64,000 nt of DNA from Uloborus plumipes (lineage: Eukaryota > Arthropoda > Arachnida > Araneae > Uloboridae): NCBI GenBank assembly GCA_038373865.1, contig JAXGGA010004665.1, positions 1 to 64,000 on the forward strand, read 5' to 3'. The notes under the pieces are model-generated. The model worked only from the letters and a program-made list of their open reading frames with translations. It did no database searches and was not told where the DNA came from. A program made the position numbers and the translations under genes. Every line of letters starts with the position of its first letter. Within the stretch, counting starts at the first letter, position 1. Of the stretch, positions 1-10,880 are shown piece by piece.

Positions 1-1553
1 TAAAAGAATCCGAAGCGTGTTTTTAATGGGAAGGAGTCATCTCACCTCTTTCTGTTTACGAAAATCAATGGGCAGAATAAAGGAACAGGTTTTGTTGGAG
101 GCTGTAGGAAAAGTGGTGAAGGCTTTTAGGAAGGGGAAAAAAAGAGAAAGAAAGAATTCCGTTTACGAAAACTAGGAGTGACCAAATGTTGAATTTTACA
201 ATGTCGCCCAGTGACTCTGTTTTGCATTTTATAGGCGACATTAGTGTCGCCTAGTCCCAATGTTAAAAAATGCTCTGAAGTGGGTTATGGTGATATGTGA
301 CAATTTTTGAAACTTACTTTTTACAATGGATGAAGGTCATAAGTCCATCAGTATCGTGGCCCCTTACGGCCGTATTCTCAATGCCATCTCACTGCGGAGA
401 AAACACTCTGGTTATCCAAAACAGGTGTTAAGCTAAAACTCGTATTGAACGTTTTGCGTATTCTCCAAGTTGGTTCAAGAGCTGCTTAAGAGAGCGGAGT
501 GTTAGTTGAAGTCAAATAAAACGGCAATCGCCATTGTCTACAATGACTCACGTGACATTTTCTATTTTTTAACTGCATCCTTAACCGCTTGATTTTGTTT
601 ATCTCATTTTATGCAAAGCGTGCTTCTATATCTTTCCTCTTCCATTTGAATCTTTCGTATAATAAATAATAAGATGGCTCAATAGTGCAACTTTACAAAG
701 TATTAGAAAGAAATGAAATGAAGAATCAATTAAATCATCCGATGAACGCTCTAAAATCATTGCCGGTGTTAGTCACAGAAATAGTTGGTAACTAAGAATA
801 TGACCCCGTTTTACCCATTGAGAAAAATCCATTAAAAAAATAACACACTTTTTGAAAGCTTTTTCTAGAAATTAAAAAAATTGTCACATGTCACTTTTAT
901 CCACTTGCCCCTTCAATTATATTGTTCAAAAATTGACTCTTATTCAATGAATTAGAGGGAAACATAATCTTTACCTGTTTTTCGATTCAATATTATTTAC
1001 AACGCAGTCTATTATAAAAATTTGCTTCTTTATTGGCATTTGCAAAAATTAAAATTAATAAAAATAAATAAATTTTGTGTTTTGAATTGTGTTTGATCAG
1101 CTGTGGGGACATCCATCATTATCTACTTGTGTTAAAAACTGAGTATCTTTCTATCTTTCTTTTTATCTATGTCACGTTTCTTTTTCCTGAACGCCAATGA
1201 ACTGAAAGTCGAACCAGATACCGATAGATAGGTAATTTTTCAAGCTTCATTAGTTTCAATTTATATAATTATACGATTTTAATTAGCGAAGATATCAATT
1301 AATAGGTAGTCAAATGTAAAGTGATTAAGCCTAATAAATGATTAAATATGAAATCCATTGTTGCAAAACATGGTTGCTATGAAACAGTAATAACAATGAT
1401 AATTAGAATTTTGAATGAAGGCCTAACTAAATCAAATGCAAAACTCATAAGCGGGCCACGTACGTAATATTTTTATTGCTAGCTATTTGTAATATTTTGA
1501 AACATTCATTTGTTGAAAAGCCTTAAAGAAGAACTTATATTGAAAACTGAGTA
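1..1553. other. AT-rich non-coding sequence, nothing recognised
   Basis: No ORF with family resemblance, no tRNA-like boxes and no paired terminal repeats were seen. A short local inverted repeat around a GGCGACA/TGTCGCC motif lies near 205-255. The stretch serves as the left flank of the hAT nest that begins at 1562. Confidence 0.5.
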
Positions 1554-1895
1554 TCTATGTCCAGGGCCGCCGAGAGGTTTGCCGGGGCCCCGGGGCAAGT
1601 ACTGACATGCGCCCCCCCCCTCCAAAAAAATTCTTCAATACTAAGACAACTTACGTTCGGTGCAGTGAAGAAAAATAGTAGTATTACGTATTTGATAGTT
1701 TTTCTTCCAATTTTATATTTTTGTGTTTCATATTTTTATAATCTGCTTGTGTACTGTACTCAAGTATAGTATGACATAACTGCGTATGAAATAAATCAGA
1801 AATACATAACACAAATTTACAAATAATATTCCTACTTCAATTTACTAATAACTATTAATAATTCTATCACTACTTCACAAAATTAATAATACATA

Positions 1896-2473
1896 CAGTG
1901 AACTCTCACTTCTACGCCGCCTCATTTATGCACCTATTCCACTTAACGAAGATTTTTAATGGTCCCAGCACATTCCATAGCAAAATAATGATAGTGTCAT
2001 TCGTTTATACGTTGCTCTAAAGATAAATATTTCACTTATGCGCCAAATTTTGACTAAAATGTTAAAAAATTAATTTAATTTCTTAAAAAATAAGCATTTT
2101 TCTTCAATTTCCTCTTTAATCTTTCGCCTTTATTGCTCACGGAAGTCATTTTTTCCACATGAAGTAGAGTGCGGAGAGGGACAATTATTTATTATGCATC
2201 GTTTTAAAGGGAACAGTTTGTACATTAGGTAATTACATTGTAATTAGGTATGCTACAATTTTTGTTTTCATTTTATTATCATAGTTACGTTAGAGTAAAT
2301 GCCAAACCGTAGTAATATGTTCCTTTTCTATAGAAACACTCTCATTCATTCTCTCATTAGATCCTATGTTGCGTTTTAGTCCTTTAAATAGGCTTGTTCA
2401 CTTATACGTCTCTCTCACTTATGCGCCTTTTTCTGTTGGTCCCTTTGGCCGGCGCATAAGTGAGAGTTCACTG
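1896..2473. mobile_element. Tigger/pogo-like MITE inside hAT A
   Basis: The ends carry CAGTGAACTCTCACTT in inverted orientation (16 bp perfect) and are flanked by TA on both sides (1894-1895, 2474-2475). That is the target rule of the Tc1/mariner/pogo group. The motif CACTTATGCGCC recurs inside near both ends. It is 578 bp long with no coding capacity. Confidence 0.85.
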
Positions 2474-2570
2474 TATTTACATAAATTACACATGTATGTG
2501 TTTGAAAATCCTTTGAAAAAAATTACGTTTCTTGACAGTTAAAAGCATTATTCCTCACTTTGAAAGTTCA

Positions 2571-2976
2571 TTAAAACTTTGCTTTCCTTGCTTTTCTTTT
2601 GGCAAATGTTTGAACAGTGATGTCAAAATTTAAAGTTCTCGCTAGTTTAGCTTCAATTGACAAAACACCCAGGTCAGATAGTCTCTGCTGCCCTATAGTT
2701 CCTTTTAAGACAGTTCTTAATTCGATTAAGTACGCTGACTGAGCGTTCTGCCTGAGCGACAGTAACGGGGAGAGTGCAAAATATACGCAAAACAGCACAC
2801 AGGTTGGGAAATAAGTTGTCAATGTTTAAATTCGTGAGTTTATTGAGCAACTCAATTAGGGTTAGTGGCTTCTGTGCTATATTTGTTTTTCTTATAGCTT
2901 TCAGATATTTCACTTCTTCAATCAAATAAAACTGCCGTCTGCTTCATACTCTTCGGCGAATTTTATGCATTGGGCT
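2571..2976 (-). pseudogene. hAT transposase C-terminal dimerisation region, broken
   Basis: On the minus strand one frame (2674-2925) gives LIEEVKYLKAIRKTN, later TLPVTVAQAERSVSVLNRIK. A second frame (from about 2571) continues with IGQQRLSDLGVLSIEAKLAR. Together they match the hAT C-terminal dimerisation region, whose hallmark is the AERSFS..LK.I stretch followed by .RL..LA.L.IE. At least two frameshifts separate the pieces; upstream KFAEEYEADGSF runs into a stop just before LIEEV. The reading continues beyond the hAT B insertion at 8647. This is the coding remnant of hAT A and is not functional. Confidence 0.85.
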
Positions 2977-2984
2977 CAGGGTTG

Positions 2985-3125
2985 GGTTTTTGACGTCAAA
3001 AACCAGTTTTTGACATGACACGTCGAAAACCTGTCTAAAACCCGTCGAAAACCTGTCAAAAACGTCGAAAACCTGTCAAAAACGTCGAAAACCTGTCGAA
3101 AACGTCAAAAACCTGTCTAAAACTC
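2985..3125. repeat. Subterminal GTCAAAAAC / GTCGAAAAC repeats of hAT B
   Basis: Between 2985 and 3125 the sequence is largely reiterations of ACCTGTC(A/G)AAAACGTC-like units. The other end of the element (5041-5143) carries TTTTTGAC and GTCAAAAAC in clusters. Short motifs clustered beside both termini are known in hAT elements as transposase-binding sites; that role here is inferred. Confidence 0.75.
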
Positions 3126-3204
3126 AAATACAGTGGTTATTGCGATTTTTTATAAACGTATAAGGTTTCTCATCCTGAAAAATATTAAATAAAATTTATG
3201 CATC

Positions 3205-3880
3205 TTATCAATCAAGTTTAATGAACATTAAACTAATAAATTTAATGAAATTTATTTCTCATTCTTTTAAACTAACTTGTTTTGCCGTGAAAAAAGTTAA
3301 ATATTAAAACTTAAATCCAGCTTTTAAAGTAGTTTTGTTTAAATGTTTACATAACTATCAATTAGTTATCTTATCAATCAAGTTTAATAAAAATTAAATT
3401 AATAAATTTAATGAAAATTAATTCATTCTTTTAAATTAACTTGTTATAGAATGAAAAAAAGTTAAATATTAAAACTTAAATCCAAATTTTAGCGTAGTTT
3501 TGTTTAAATGTTTTAATAACTATCAATTAGTTATCTTATCAATCAAGTTTAATAAAAATTAAATTAATAAATTTAATGAAAATTAATTCTCATTCTTTTA
3601 AATTAACTTATTATGCCGTGAAAAAAGTTACAAATATTAAAACTTACATCCAGTTTTTAATGAAGTTTTGTTTAAATGTTTAAAAACTATCAATTAGTTA
3701 TCTCATCAGTCAAGTTTAATAAAAGTTAAATTAATAAATTTAATGAAAATTAATTCTCATTCTTTTAAATTAACTTGTTATGCCATGAAAAAGGTTAAAA
3801 GTATTAAAAGTTAAATCCAGTTTTTAAAGTAGTTTTGTTTAAATGTTTTAATAACTATTAATTAGCTATTTTATCAATCT
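3205..3880. repeat. Tandem repeat, about 165 bp, four copies
   Basis: The marker TTATCAATCAAGTTTA recurs at about 3205, 3371, 3536, 3703 and (partial) 3871, a period of 165-168 bp. Each unit contains an ATTCTTTTAAATTAACTTGTTATGCC-like segment. The array is AT-rich, lies wholly inside hAT B and has no ORF. Confidence 0.85.
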
Positions 3881-3905
3881 AAAAATCTTTACAGCATTAC
3901 TTCAA

Positions 3906-4136
3906 CCCTTTCCCTACCAACGGGACATATATGTCCCGCAGTTTCAAATGACACTATGGGCTAAATATGCTGTGTATTATTGTGAATGCATGTCCCGCTG
4001 GTATTCCTTGATATCAATGACAATTCAGTATAATTTTCTTCCTTTTTCAGAATTTTAACAATATTTACAATATTACTGATATGTATTTAAGTACTTATTT
4101 TATTTTTTTTCTCAGAAAAAAATGGCAGTGAAAGGG
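3906..4136. mobile_element. piggyBac-like MITE, 231 bp
   Basis: The ends are CCCTTTCCCTACCA and, inverted, CCCTTTCACTGCCA. The right flank is TTAA (4137-4140). The left flank is TCAA (3902-3905), one change from TTAA. TTAA targets and CCY-starting ends are typical of piggyBac elements. It sits inside hAT B and is one of four elements of this size class in the window. Confidence 0.7.
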
Positions 4137-5164
4137 TTAAAGTGATTTTTTTTATTTTGAGTAAAAGCAAAACTAAATTAATTAGTACTCAGTGTACAAA
4201 TCTGCTAAATATTTTTGATCAAACTATTTTATTTATTTATTTATTAGTTAAAATTTATTATTTCAAATTAAAATTAAAAAAATCACTTGTAAAAATTTAT
4301 TAAGTATACCCAAGACACACAGCACTTAATGTACCCACTTCATTTATAAAATAAAAAAATCTGTTACAGTAATTCCTCGAAGCAATAAAGCCATATGTTT
4401 GATTTTTTAAAATGCTATTATTCAACCGCGATGAGATGGCCGGTGTCAATCAAATGAGAAAACGAGTCCATTCCTTAAAATAGGTAGAGAAGGGAGAAAC
4501 TCCAGTGTGCCATATTTGCAAGTTTAGCGACGTGATAAGTTTTATGAAATATTAAATAATTCTTCGAGCCACACCTGCATTTGGCGAGGAAGTGAAAACA
4601 AGTCTTTGCTTTCTTAATTGCAACCCTTATGTTACCATTTTGTTTTTAAATTTAAATGAACAGTTGGAGGCGTTGCAGTGAATGGCCAATGGCTGCGGAA
4701 AGATATAAAACCAAGACCCACCTACTTTCTTGTATCCAATGAGAAATCTTTCTCGATTGTACAAAAATTAAAATATTTTCCTCTTATCACCCCTTCCTAA
4801 AAATGGACAATCCTGAAAAAAGGAGGAGTCATAGGCCATCTCTGCGAAGTTGAATAATAGTTACCATTATTTACTCCCGAGCCCTTCAATTATGATTAGG
4901 ATTGCTTATTACACTTTATTTTAATAACCTAAAACTCCAAAAGTTTACTTCAGTGTCTAAAATCAGAAATTGTCAAATTCATTTGAAAATGTATTTTGAT
5001 TATCAATATCAAATTTAAACATGTTTTGGACAGAAATTTAGGTTTTTGACACTTATGTCAAAAACCATGTCAAAAAGGGGTTTTTGACATGACGGTAAAA
5101 ACCACGGTTAAAACCGGATAAAACCTCCGACTGTCAAAAACTTGCCAACCCTGATTGGTAGGGA

Positions 5165-5345
5165 TGGACCGGATATCCGGTAACTATCTGGTATCCGGCC
5201 TATCCGGCTGATATTTTAAGTATCCGGTACTTCCGGATATCCTATCCGGCCGACCGTCCCGGATACGGATATCCGGAATATTTTTGCAGGATATCCGACT
5301 AAGTATCCGGTATTGATGTGGGGAATATCCGGAATTGTTATGAGG
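5165..5345. repeat. Left subterminal GGATATCCGG cluster of hAT C
   Basis: About a dozen whole or partial copies of (C)CGGATATCCGG, TATCCGG and related forms fill the first 185 bp of the element. The counterpart lies at 8527-8625. Dense self-complementary subterminal motifs fit transposase-binding sites (inference). Confidence 0.8.
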
Positions 5346-6109
5346 GTTATCCGGTATGATGTGAGGACCTAATTAAATATTTTCTTTTTTATAAAAATCT
5401 TAGTTAAAAATTTCATTGTTTGATAAACCTTTTAGATGATGTAATTACTTTTCATCTTTCCTTTTTACCAATTTTTGCTTCTAAAACAAAAATTGTGTTA
5501 TTCCTCCGACTGTGTACTGGACATGGAAGCATTCTGCATATTTGATTTTTCACAATTGCCAGATAAAATATGATTGTCTTCAGCTTTTCAAAAATATTTT
5601 AGTTAAAATATTTAGAAAGAAAAGGCTACAAACCTTCAAGGATTAATGTGCGACAAAAGGTTGAAAAAAAACTTACGATCATATCGTTAGTTCATAAAAA
5701 TTAATCGCAGTAGCTTTTAATATAAATTCTCAAATTATTTTATTTATTGAATTCTTTTATTTTTAGTTTTTGTGCTTCTAACAAAAATTGCGATCTATTA
5801 ACACCCAATGATGTTGTAATTAGATATTTTTTATTTTGCCACTATTATTGCTTTATTATAATTGAAAATAACATACACTAAATAACCTATCTAACATTGA
5901 CGAAAGTTTTCTTTTAGATAATGAAAACATCTGTCCCCATGAATCGTCGCAACTTAAAACCATGCTTTTTTTTTTTTTTTTGAAAGAGTTTAAATGTGTG
6001 TAAAGAAATTTTGAATTTTGCACTTTGTTTCGTTCTTTCTTTTTGTAATACCTTCCTTTCAGAAAAGATATTTCTCTGCTATTAGAATCTTTTCACGTCT
6101 GTCACGCCG

Positions 6110-6320
6110 CTCCGTAACTCCTCGAGAACATGTTGAGCATGACCCTCAATAACATTCAATCGAGTTTCGATAACTCAAAGCTTTATATAGCTTTATTTCA
6201 AAGATTTCATTTGGTCCCAAATTCTTGAAAAGACGGTATGAACTGCTTGTAACTCGAACTATCAATAACTCTAAGTTTTTAGCCGGTCCCTTGGGACTAT
6301 GAGCTATTGAGACTTGACTG
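6110..6320. mobile_element. Tigger-like fragment inside hAT C
   Basis: The right edge GAGACTTGACTG followed by TA at 6321, and internal text such as AACTCGAACTATCAATAACTC and GGTCCCTTGGGAC, resemble Tigger/pogo termini with their clustered TCGA-containing repeats. I could not find a matching left terminus, so this is a fragment or a diverged copy. Confidence 0.4.
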
Positions 6321-7416
6321 TATTTAAGATGTTAATTTGCATCTTTAGAAAGTGTATTTTGTCTTTTAGAATTTAAGTAAAACTTTAAGTTAATTATTTA
6401 GATATAAGTTTATTTATTTATTTTTTAAAGTGAACATGTTTAGAATAATTTTAAATAATAATGATAATATATCGGTCATTTCAGCGAAAATGGTACAAAT
6501 CAGTCCCGAACTTCAGAATTTTGGGAATTAATTTTAATATTTACCACCAATTAATTATATTTTTTTTATTTGTTCTCCATCTAATTGTGTGTAACCAAGT
6601 ATTACTTATTTAGGCATAAGCCATTTATAACGGACCCCCCCCCCCAAAAAAAAAAAAAAAATCTTTGGCAAAAGAAGGAAAAAAATGATCTTCCCCAGCT
6701 TCAAATTGCTAGGACTTAAAATGCAATTTAAGATTAAGCTGAAATGCAACAACAAAATCATTTGCAATGCACAGCACAAAAAATGCTTCTGACACCCTTT
6801 CTGCTGATTTTTATGTATGTAAACAAAAAAATCTTGGAAAAACACCTATTTATCTTTGTTCCTAGATTTTTTTTATGTTTCAAACTGTCCACTCTGTTAC
6901 AAGCCTTTCAGAAATAAAATAAGCAATCGCATTCAATGTGATATTTTTTTTAATAAGTACAAGTAATGTATCTGCTTTGATTACTTTGATACATTGAATT
7001 ATATAATCAGTAACTAAGATAAGCCTAAAATTCTTTGCTGATGATAGTTAATTTGCACTGTGGGATGTCCACTCTGTTACAGTCGCATTAATAGTGCAAA
7101 AAATATTTTTTCTTGAAATTGCAGACAGAATTAGTTTTAGGATGCTTAGTTCATTTTATACTTGTTCTGTAATTAACTTTTCTTTACGATTAGAAATATA
7201 TTTTTAAACCTCATTTGTCTCCTCTGTTACACAAAGTGGTCGAACTATTCAAAACCCTTAATGAATGACTCATATATACAAGCCATTTACACTTTATAAT
7301 GCACAAATAAACAGAGAATAATTTTTAAAACAATGATTAGTTGGCGAAAATTACTTCATTTGATAAACTTAACTCGACAATTTCATACATAATTTGTACG
7401 ATTTTGGCTGGAATAA

Positions 7417-7800
7417 CCCATAAATATAACATTTGCATCTCGGAATGTATCTTTATTTTTTCAAAATGAAGTTGAATTTCGAGGTGATCGTTTAAGAATT
7501 AGTTTATTAATTTGTTTTTAAAAAAGTGAATATGTTTAGCATGACCCTTAATGTATTTAAAATGATAATTTGCCACTTTTAAGAATGTGTATCTTAATTT
7601 TTTGGAACTAAAGTAAAATTTCAAGTTGATTATTTAAGTAAAGTTTACTCATTTGTTTTTTAAAAAGTGAACAACTTTAGCATACGTCTTAAAAATATAT
7701 TTAAACTGCTGATTTGAATCTTCAGAAAACATGTTCCTTTGTTTTTTGGAGTTATAATAAAATTTTTAACTGATTATTTGAGTATAACTTTATTATTATT
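7417..7800. repeat. Diverged tandem repeat, about 135 bp, three copies
   Basis: Three units share the order AATTTGC(A)-TCTT, ATGTATCTTTATTTTTT, AAAATTT, TGATTATTTAAGT, TTTATT, TTTAAAAAGTGAA. A related isolated unit is at about 6322-6440. All lie within hAT C and none encodes a protein. Confidence 0.65.
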
Positions 7801-8526
7801 ATCCTGTAGCAAACGCACCGAGCTGTGGGTGCATTTGCTACAGTTCTGCCTCAGCCCTGGCTTACTGGGCGGTAACTCATTGCACAACACTGGTCCTGTT
7901 TTAATATTTTCTTCTTTAACTTGTATGTTAGAAAAATTACATGCATATTATTCTTAAAAACAAAGAATTTCAAAGCAAAATTTTGCTTTATATTATTGCA
8001 AAATTAGAAATAAGAAAATGTGTTACTTTGTAATGAAGTTTAAATTCATAAAATTCTAATAAAATATGTATCAATTTGAAAAAAAAAAAAACGTTTATCT
8101 GAGCTTAGTTTTTTTTCCTTTTTTCTTTCTTTGTTTCTTTCTTTTTTTTTAAATATTGGTGAAATATTTAATAACTGTATCATTTACGTAGAAACCTATT
8201 GAAATGATATTGAAACAGAAAAGCTTTAAAATTTAAACTAAGAATAATTAAAAGTTTAAACTTTGAGTATATACAGAAATATTTAATTCAATCTTTTAAA
8301 GTTTCGTCTATTTTGATAAAAATACATAATTTAGAAAGAAATCACAATATACTAGTGTTTCATTTCATTTGTAGCGCTACTCCTGCACAAATAAAATAGA
8401 GGCTTGAAAAAATTAATTTAAATGTATTTAACATGTTCTTAAAGAAATTATGCGAGAAACAACTTTGATTTATTGTTTTGAAGCTGCATTACATAAAAAT
8501 AAGCGAACATGCAATGTAATTGTAAT

Positions 8527-8625
8527 GCCGGATATCCGCAGGATATCCGGCCGGATATCCGGTATCCGGCATGTGATGAACCACCGGATATCCGATATCC
8601 GGTATCCTGCAAAAGCACTATCCGG
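8527..8625. repeat. Right subterminal GGATATCCGG cluster of hAT C
   Basis: At least five GGATATCC palindromes occur in about 100 bp, mirroring the left cluster at 5165-5345. They end directly inside the terminal repeat of element C. Confidence 0.8.
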
Positions 8626-8646
8626 TCCATCCCTACTGATTGGGCT

Positions 8647-8711
8647 ACAAGCACTCGTTGCGATGCGGTGGACATATGTAGATGCGAGATGTTTTTGCTT
8701 TGCATACACAA
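8647..8711 (-). pseudogene. Upstream part of the hAT A transposase remnant
   Basis: Reading the minus strand across the removed insertions, STASQRVLVAQ (8647 side) joins CIKFAEEYEADGSF on the far side of hAT B and then LIEEVKYLKAIRK at 2925. This coding continuity over 5.7 kb of inserted DNA independently supports the nest order. The piece is about 20 residues and not functional alone. Confidence 0.7.
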
Positions 8712-8840
8712 AAATGAAGTTCAGTTAACCAAATATACTGTTTTTTTTTTCAACTAGCAGCCTGGGCCCCCTTTTGGGCCGGGCCCCGGGGATTTTGCCC
8801 CTGAAGCCCCCCTCCCCCTCTCGGCGGCCCTGTCTATGTC

Positions 8841-10644
8841 TGCTTCTTTCCTTTGAGCGAGTGGATCTTACTGCATCTTTCCTCACCATCTTGAAGGCGC
8901 GAAATGCCACCTCAATAATTAGAACGATTTTTTTGATGCAGGAAAAAAGAAAAGGCGCCTCTTAGCGCCTCCCCGCCTAAGCGGGGAGTAGTGCGCGGTA
9001 TACATTGAAATCGAATGACCATTAAATTATATCAAATGATATAACTGCAAAATGAGGTAAAAGTTAGAGAGGGGGGACGTTGTGCATCAACATGCCGAAG
9101 GAAGCTAATCTAGCTGCCCTGGCAGCTAATTATATTATTTTTTTGTCTTCATTGTTTAATTATTACCATCAAAAGTGGCAATTACATTTGTTATTTAAAG
9201 AATTCAACATGTTAAATAATGTAGACATTGATTAATGTGTTTACAGCATCACAGTATTTAAAGATACAATACTACTTTTGATAAGAGAAGTTTAATGAAG
9301 ATTTTGCAATGATATTTTTTGTAAAAAACAACTTAAATTTCCTTGCAGGAAAAAAGAGAAATGTTATATACACATACCAAGAGAACTTTTTTCCATTTGC
9401 ATTGCACAGGAACGAGTTGATGGCTGTGAGATTAAGGAAAGACACTCACTGAAAATTACTGAACTGCTTTAGGTCACATTAGAAAAGGAAAACTAACACA
9501 GGACATTCATATCGTTAAATTTGTTCAGAGGCAAAACATTTCTTCTGATAATAACATAAATAAATACATTTCTTTTTTTTGTTTTCTGCCACAAAAACAA
9601 ACAAGGCACCACAACGAATAAACAAACAAAACAAAAAATTTGTTACAGTCACAGTGACGTTATGAAACAAGAAAAAAAAAAAAAGTTTTGTTAAAGAACG
9701 ATGGCTTTCATGCAACATGCAGAAAAAAAGACATGTGTTGAGAATTGGCAACAGTAGTTTGTTTATCAAAATTGATCGTTCTCGCTGGTTTGATCGTTTT
9801 TTTGTGAAATTTATCCAATTTTTGTACATATTTATAAGTTTAACAAGTACGAAGCAGAAATTTTTAAAAACACTGTTTTTCACTGGAAATAAAACGGCTT
9901 TGTTGAAAGCTAAAGAATGAGTGAAAATGAGTGATGTTTTAAACTGAAGTTAATGAAATTCATAAGGGTTTGATTCAGCTGGAAAAATTATTTTTCGGCA
10001 TAACGTTGATTATTGAATTTTTCTTCCATTTCCAAAGAGGTTATTATTTAAAGCTCTTTATTCTCATATCAATGTTGGAGGCAGTGCAAATTTGTAAATT
10101 GTAAAACATTATTTGCTTGAACTTGTAAAAATTAGTACTTTAAATGTATCATACCTAAAAGAAAAAGTGAGTGTGTGAGCTAGGTAGCAAATAGTGATTA
10201 GATCGAACACCTTATTTTCGGCAAAGAATTCAGAGGAGTATTTAGTGAACAAATAGTTACTTCAAAAATATAGGTAGTAGTAATAATCATCAGTGCACTC
10301 TTCTTTTAGTATTTAAATCAATCATTTTTGATGAAATTTAGTCAGTTTATCGGCAGTTTAAGGCAACCCTAACGATCCAGATTAGTGATGTCAACCAAAG
10401 ACCCATGGGCCACATGTGGACCGTTCAATGATAGAAATACAATCAGGACTAGTTGCAATGTCACAAATTTCAAGCTAAATATTCAGAAAATTGTGTTCAA
10501 AAAGCAGATGCAAGCGTTGTATTAATAAAATAAGCATTATGTAATCATTACATCAATGCTTAGTTTGTAATTTTATTCCTCTTCCATGTTACCTAGAAAA
10601 GATTCAAATATTAAAGAATTTTTTATATGTTCTGGTTCATGAGA
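8841..10644. other. Unassigned AT-rich sequence
   Basis: There is a small GC-rich hairpin at 8969-8988 (CTCCCCGC, 4-nt loop, GCGGGGAG). Beyond that no gene, paired termini or tandem array was recognised. ORFs in this stretch are low-complexity and share no family motif. Confidence 0.5.
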
Positions 10645-10648
10645 TTAA

Positions 10649-10876
10649 CCTTTAGGAACCGGGCGTTATGCATGTTGTACCATAAGTCTTTTTTCTTTAG
10701 AGGACGGGGTTGACATTTTCACTCAAACCCTTTGGAGCTGGGGATTTTTTCAAGGTTTCATACATCTGGTACGACAGTTTATACTCTCTCATTTCAATGG
10801 AAAAGAAATGTGGTTCAACTATTGTACTACCTGGGTCGAAAGAAAAATTTCCTAAAAACAGCCCGGATCCAAAAGG
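10649..10876 (+). mobile_element. piggyBac-like MITE, 228 bp (copy 1)
   Basis: It is flanked by TTAA at 10645-10648 and 10877-10880. The ends are CCTTTAGGAACCGGGC and, inverted, CCTTTTGGATCCGGGC (14 of 16 match). The body is highly similar to the reverse complement of 15550-15780, so the two are members of one family inserted in opposite directions. Confidence 0.85.
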
Positions 10877-10880
10877 TTAA

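Larger units (their letters stand above)
5159..8635. mobile_element. hAT element C (innermost of the nest)
   Basis: Both ends carry TAGGGATGGACCGGATA in inverted orientation (17 bp perfect). The flanking 8 bp, CTGATTGG, are identical at 5151-5158 and 8636-8643. The element is 3477 bp without a transposase ORF. Both ends are packed with the palindrome GGATATCC(GG); the interior is AT-rich and contains diverged tandem repeats, a Tigger-like fragment and a TCCACTCTGTTAC motif seen three times. Confidence 0.95.
2977..8638. mobile_element. hAT element B (middle of the nest)
   Basis: The left end is CAGGGTTGGGTTTTTGAC. The right end, read inward from the other strand, is CAGGGTTGGCAAGTTTTTGAC. The 8-bp target duplication ATTGGGCT is perfect at 2969-2976 and 8639-8646. 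Without the inner element it is about 2.18 kb (2977-5153). It has no transposase ORF; its body is subterminal GTCAAAAAC repeats, a 165-bp tandem array and a piggyBac-like MITE. Its last three bases (CTG) exist twice, at 5151-5153 and 8636-8638, because the inner element duplicated them. Confidence 0.93.
1562..8832 (-). mobile_element. hAT element A (outermost of a three-level nest)
   Basis: The left end reads CAGGGCCGCCGAGAGG and the right end is its exact reverse complement, so the terminal inverted repeat is 16 bp. The eight bases outside each end are identical, TCTATGTC at 1554-1561 and 8833-8840, the 8-bp duplication typical of hAT transposons. Removing the two later hAT insertions and a Tigger-like MITE leaves about 1.0 kb. 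That remainder carries only the 3' end of a hAT transposase on the minus strand, so A is an internally deleted, non-autonomous copy. Confidence 0.93.

Noticed and set aside
8448..8757. Several overlapping ORFs around the GGATATCCGG cluster
   Set aside because: They arise from the palindromic repeat, which stays open in many frames.
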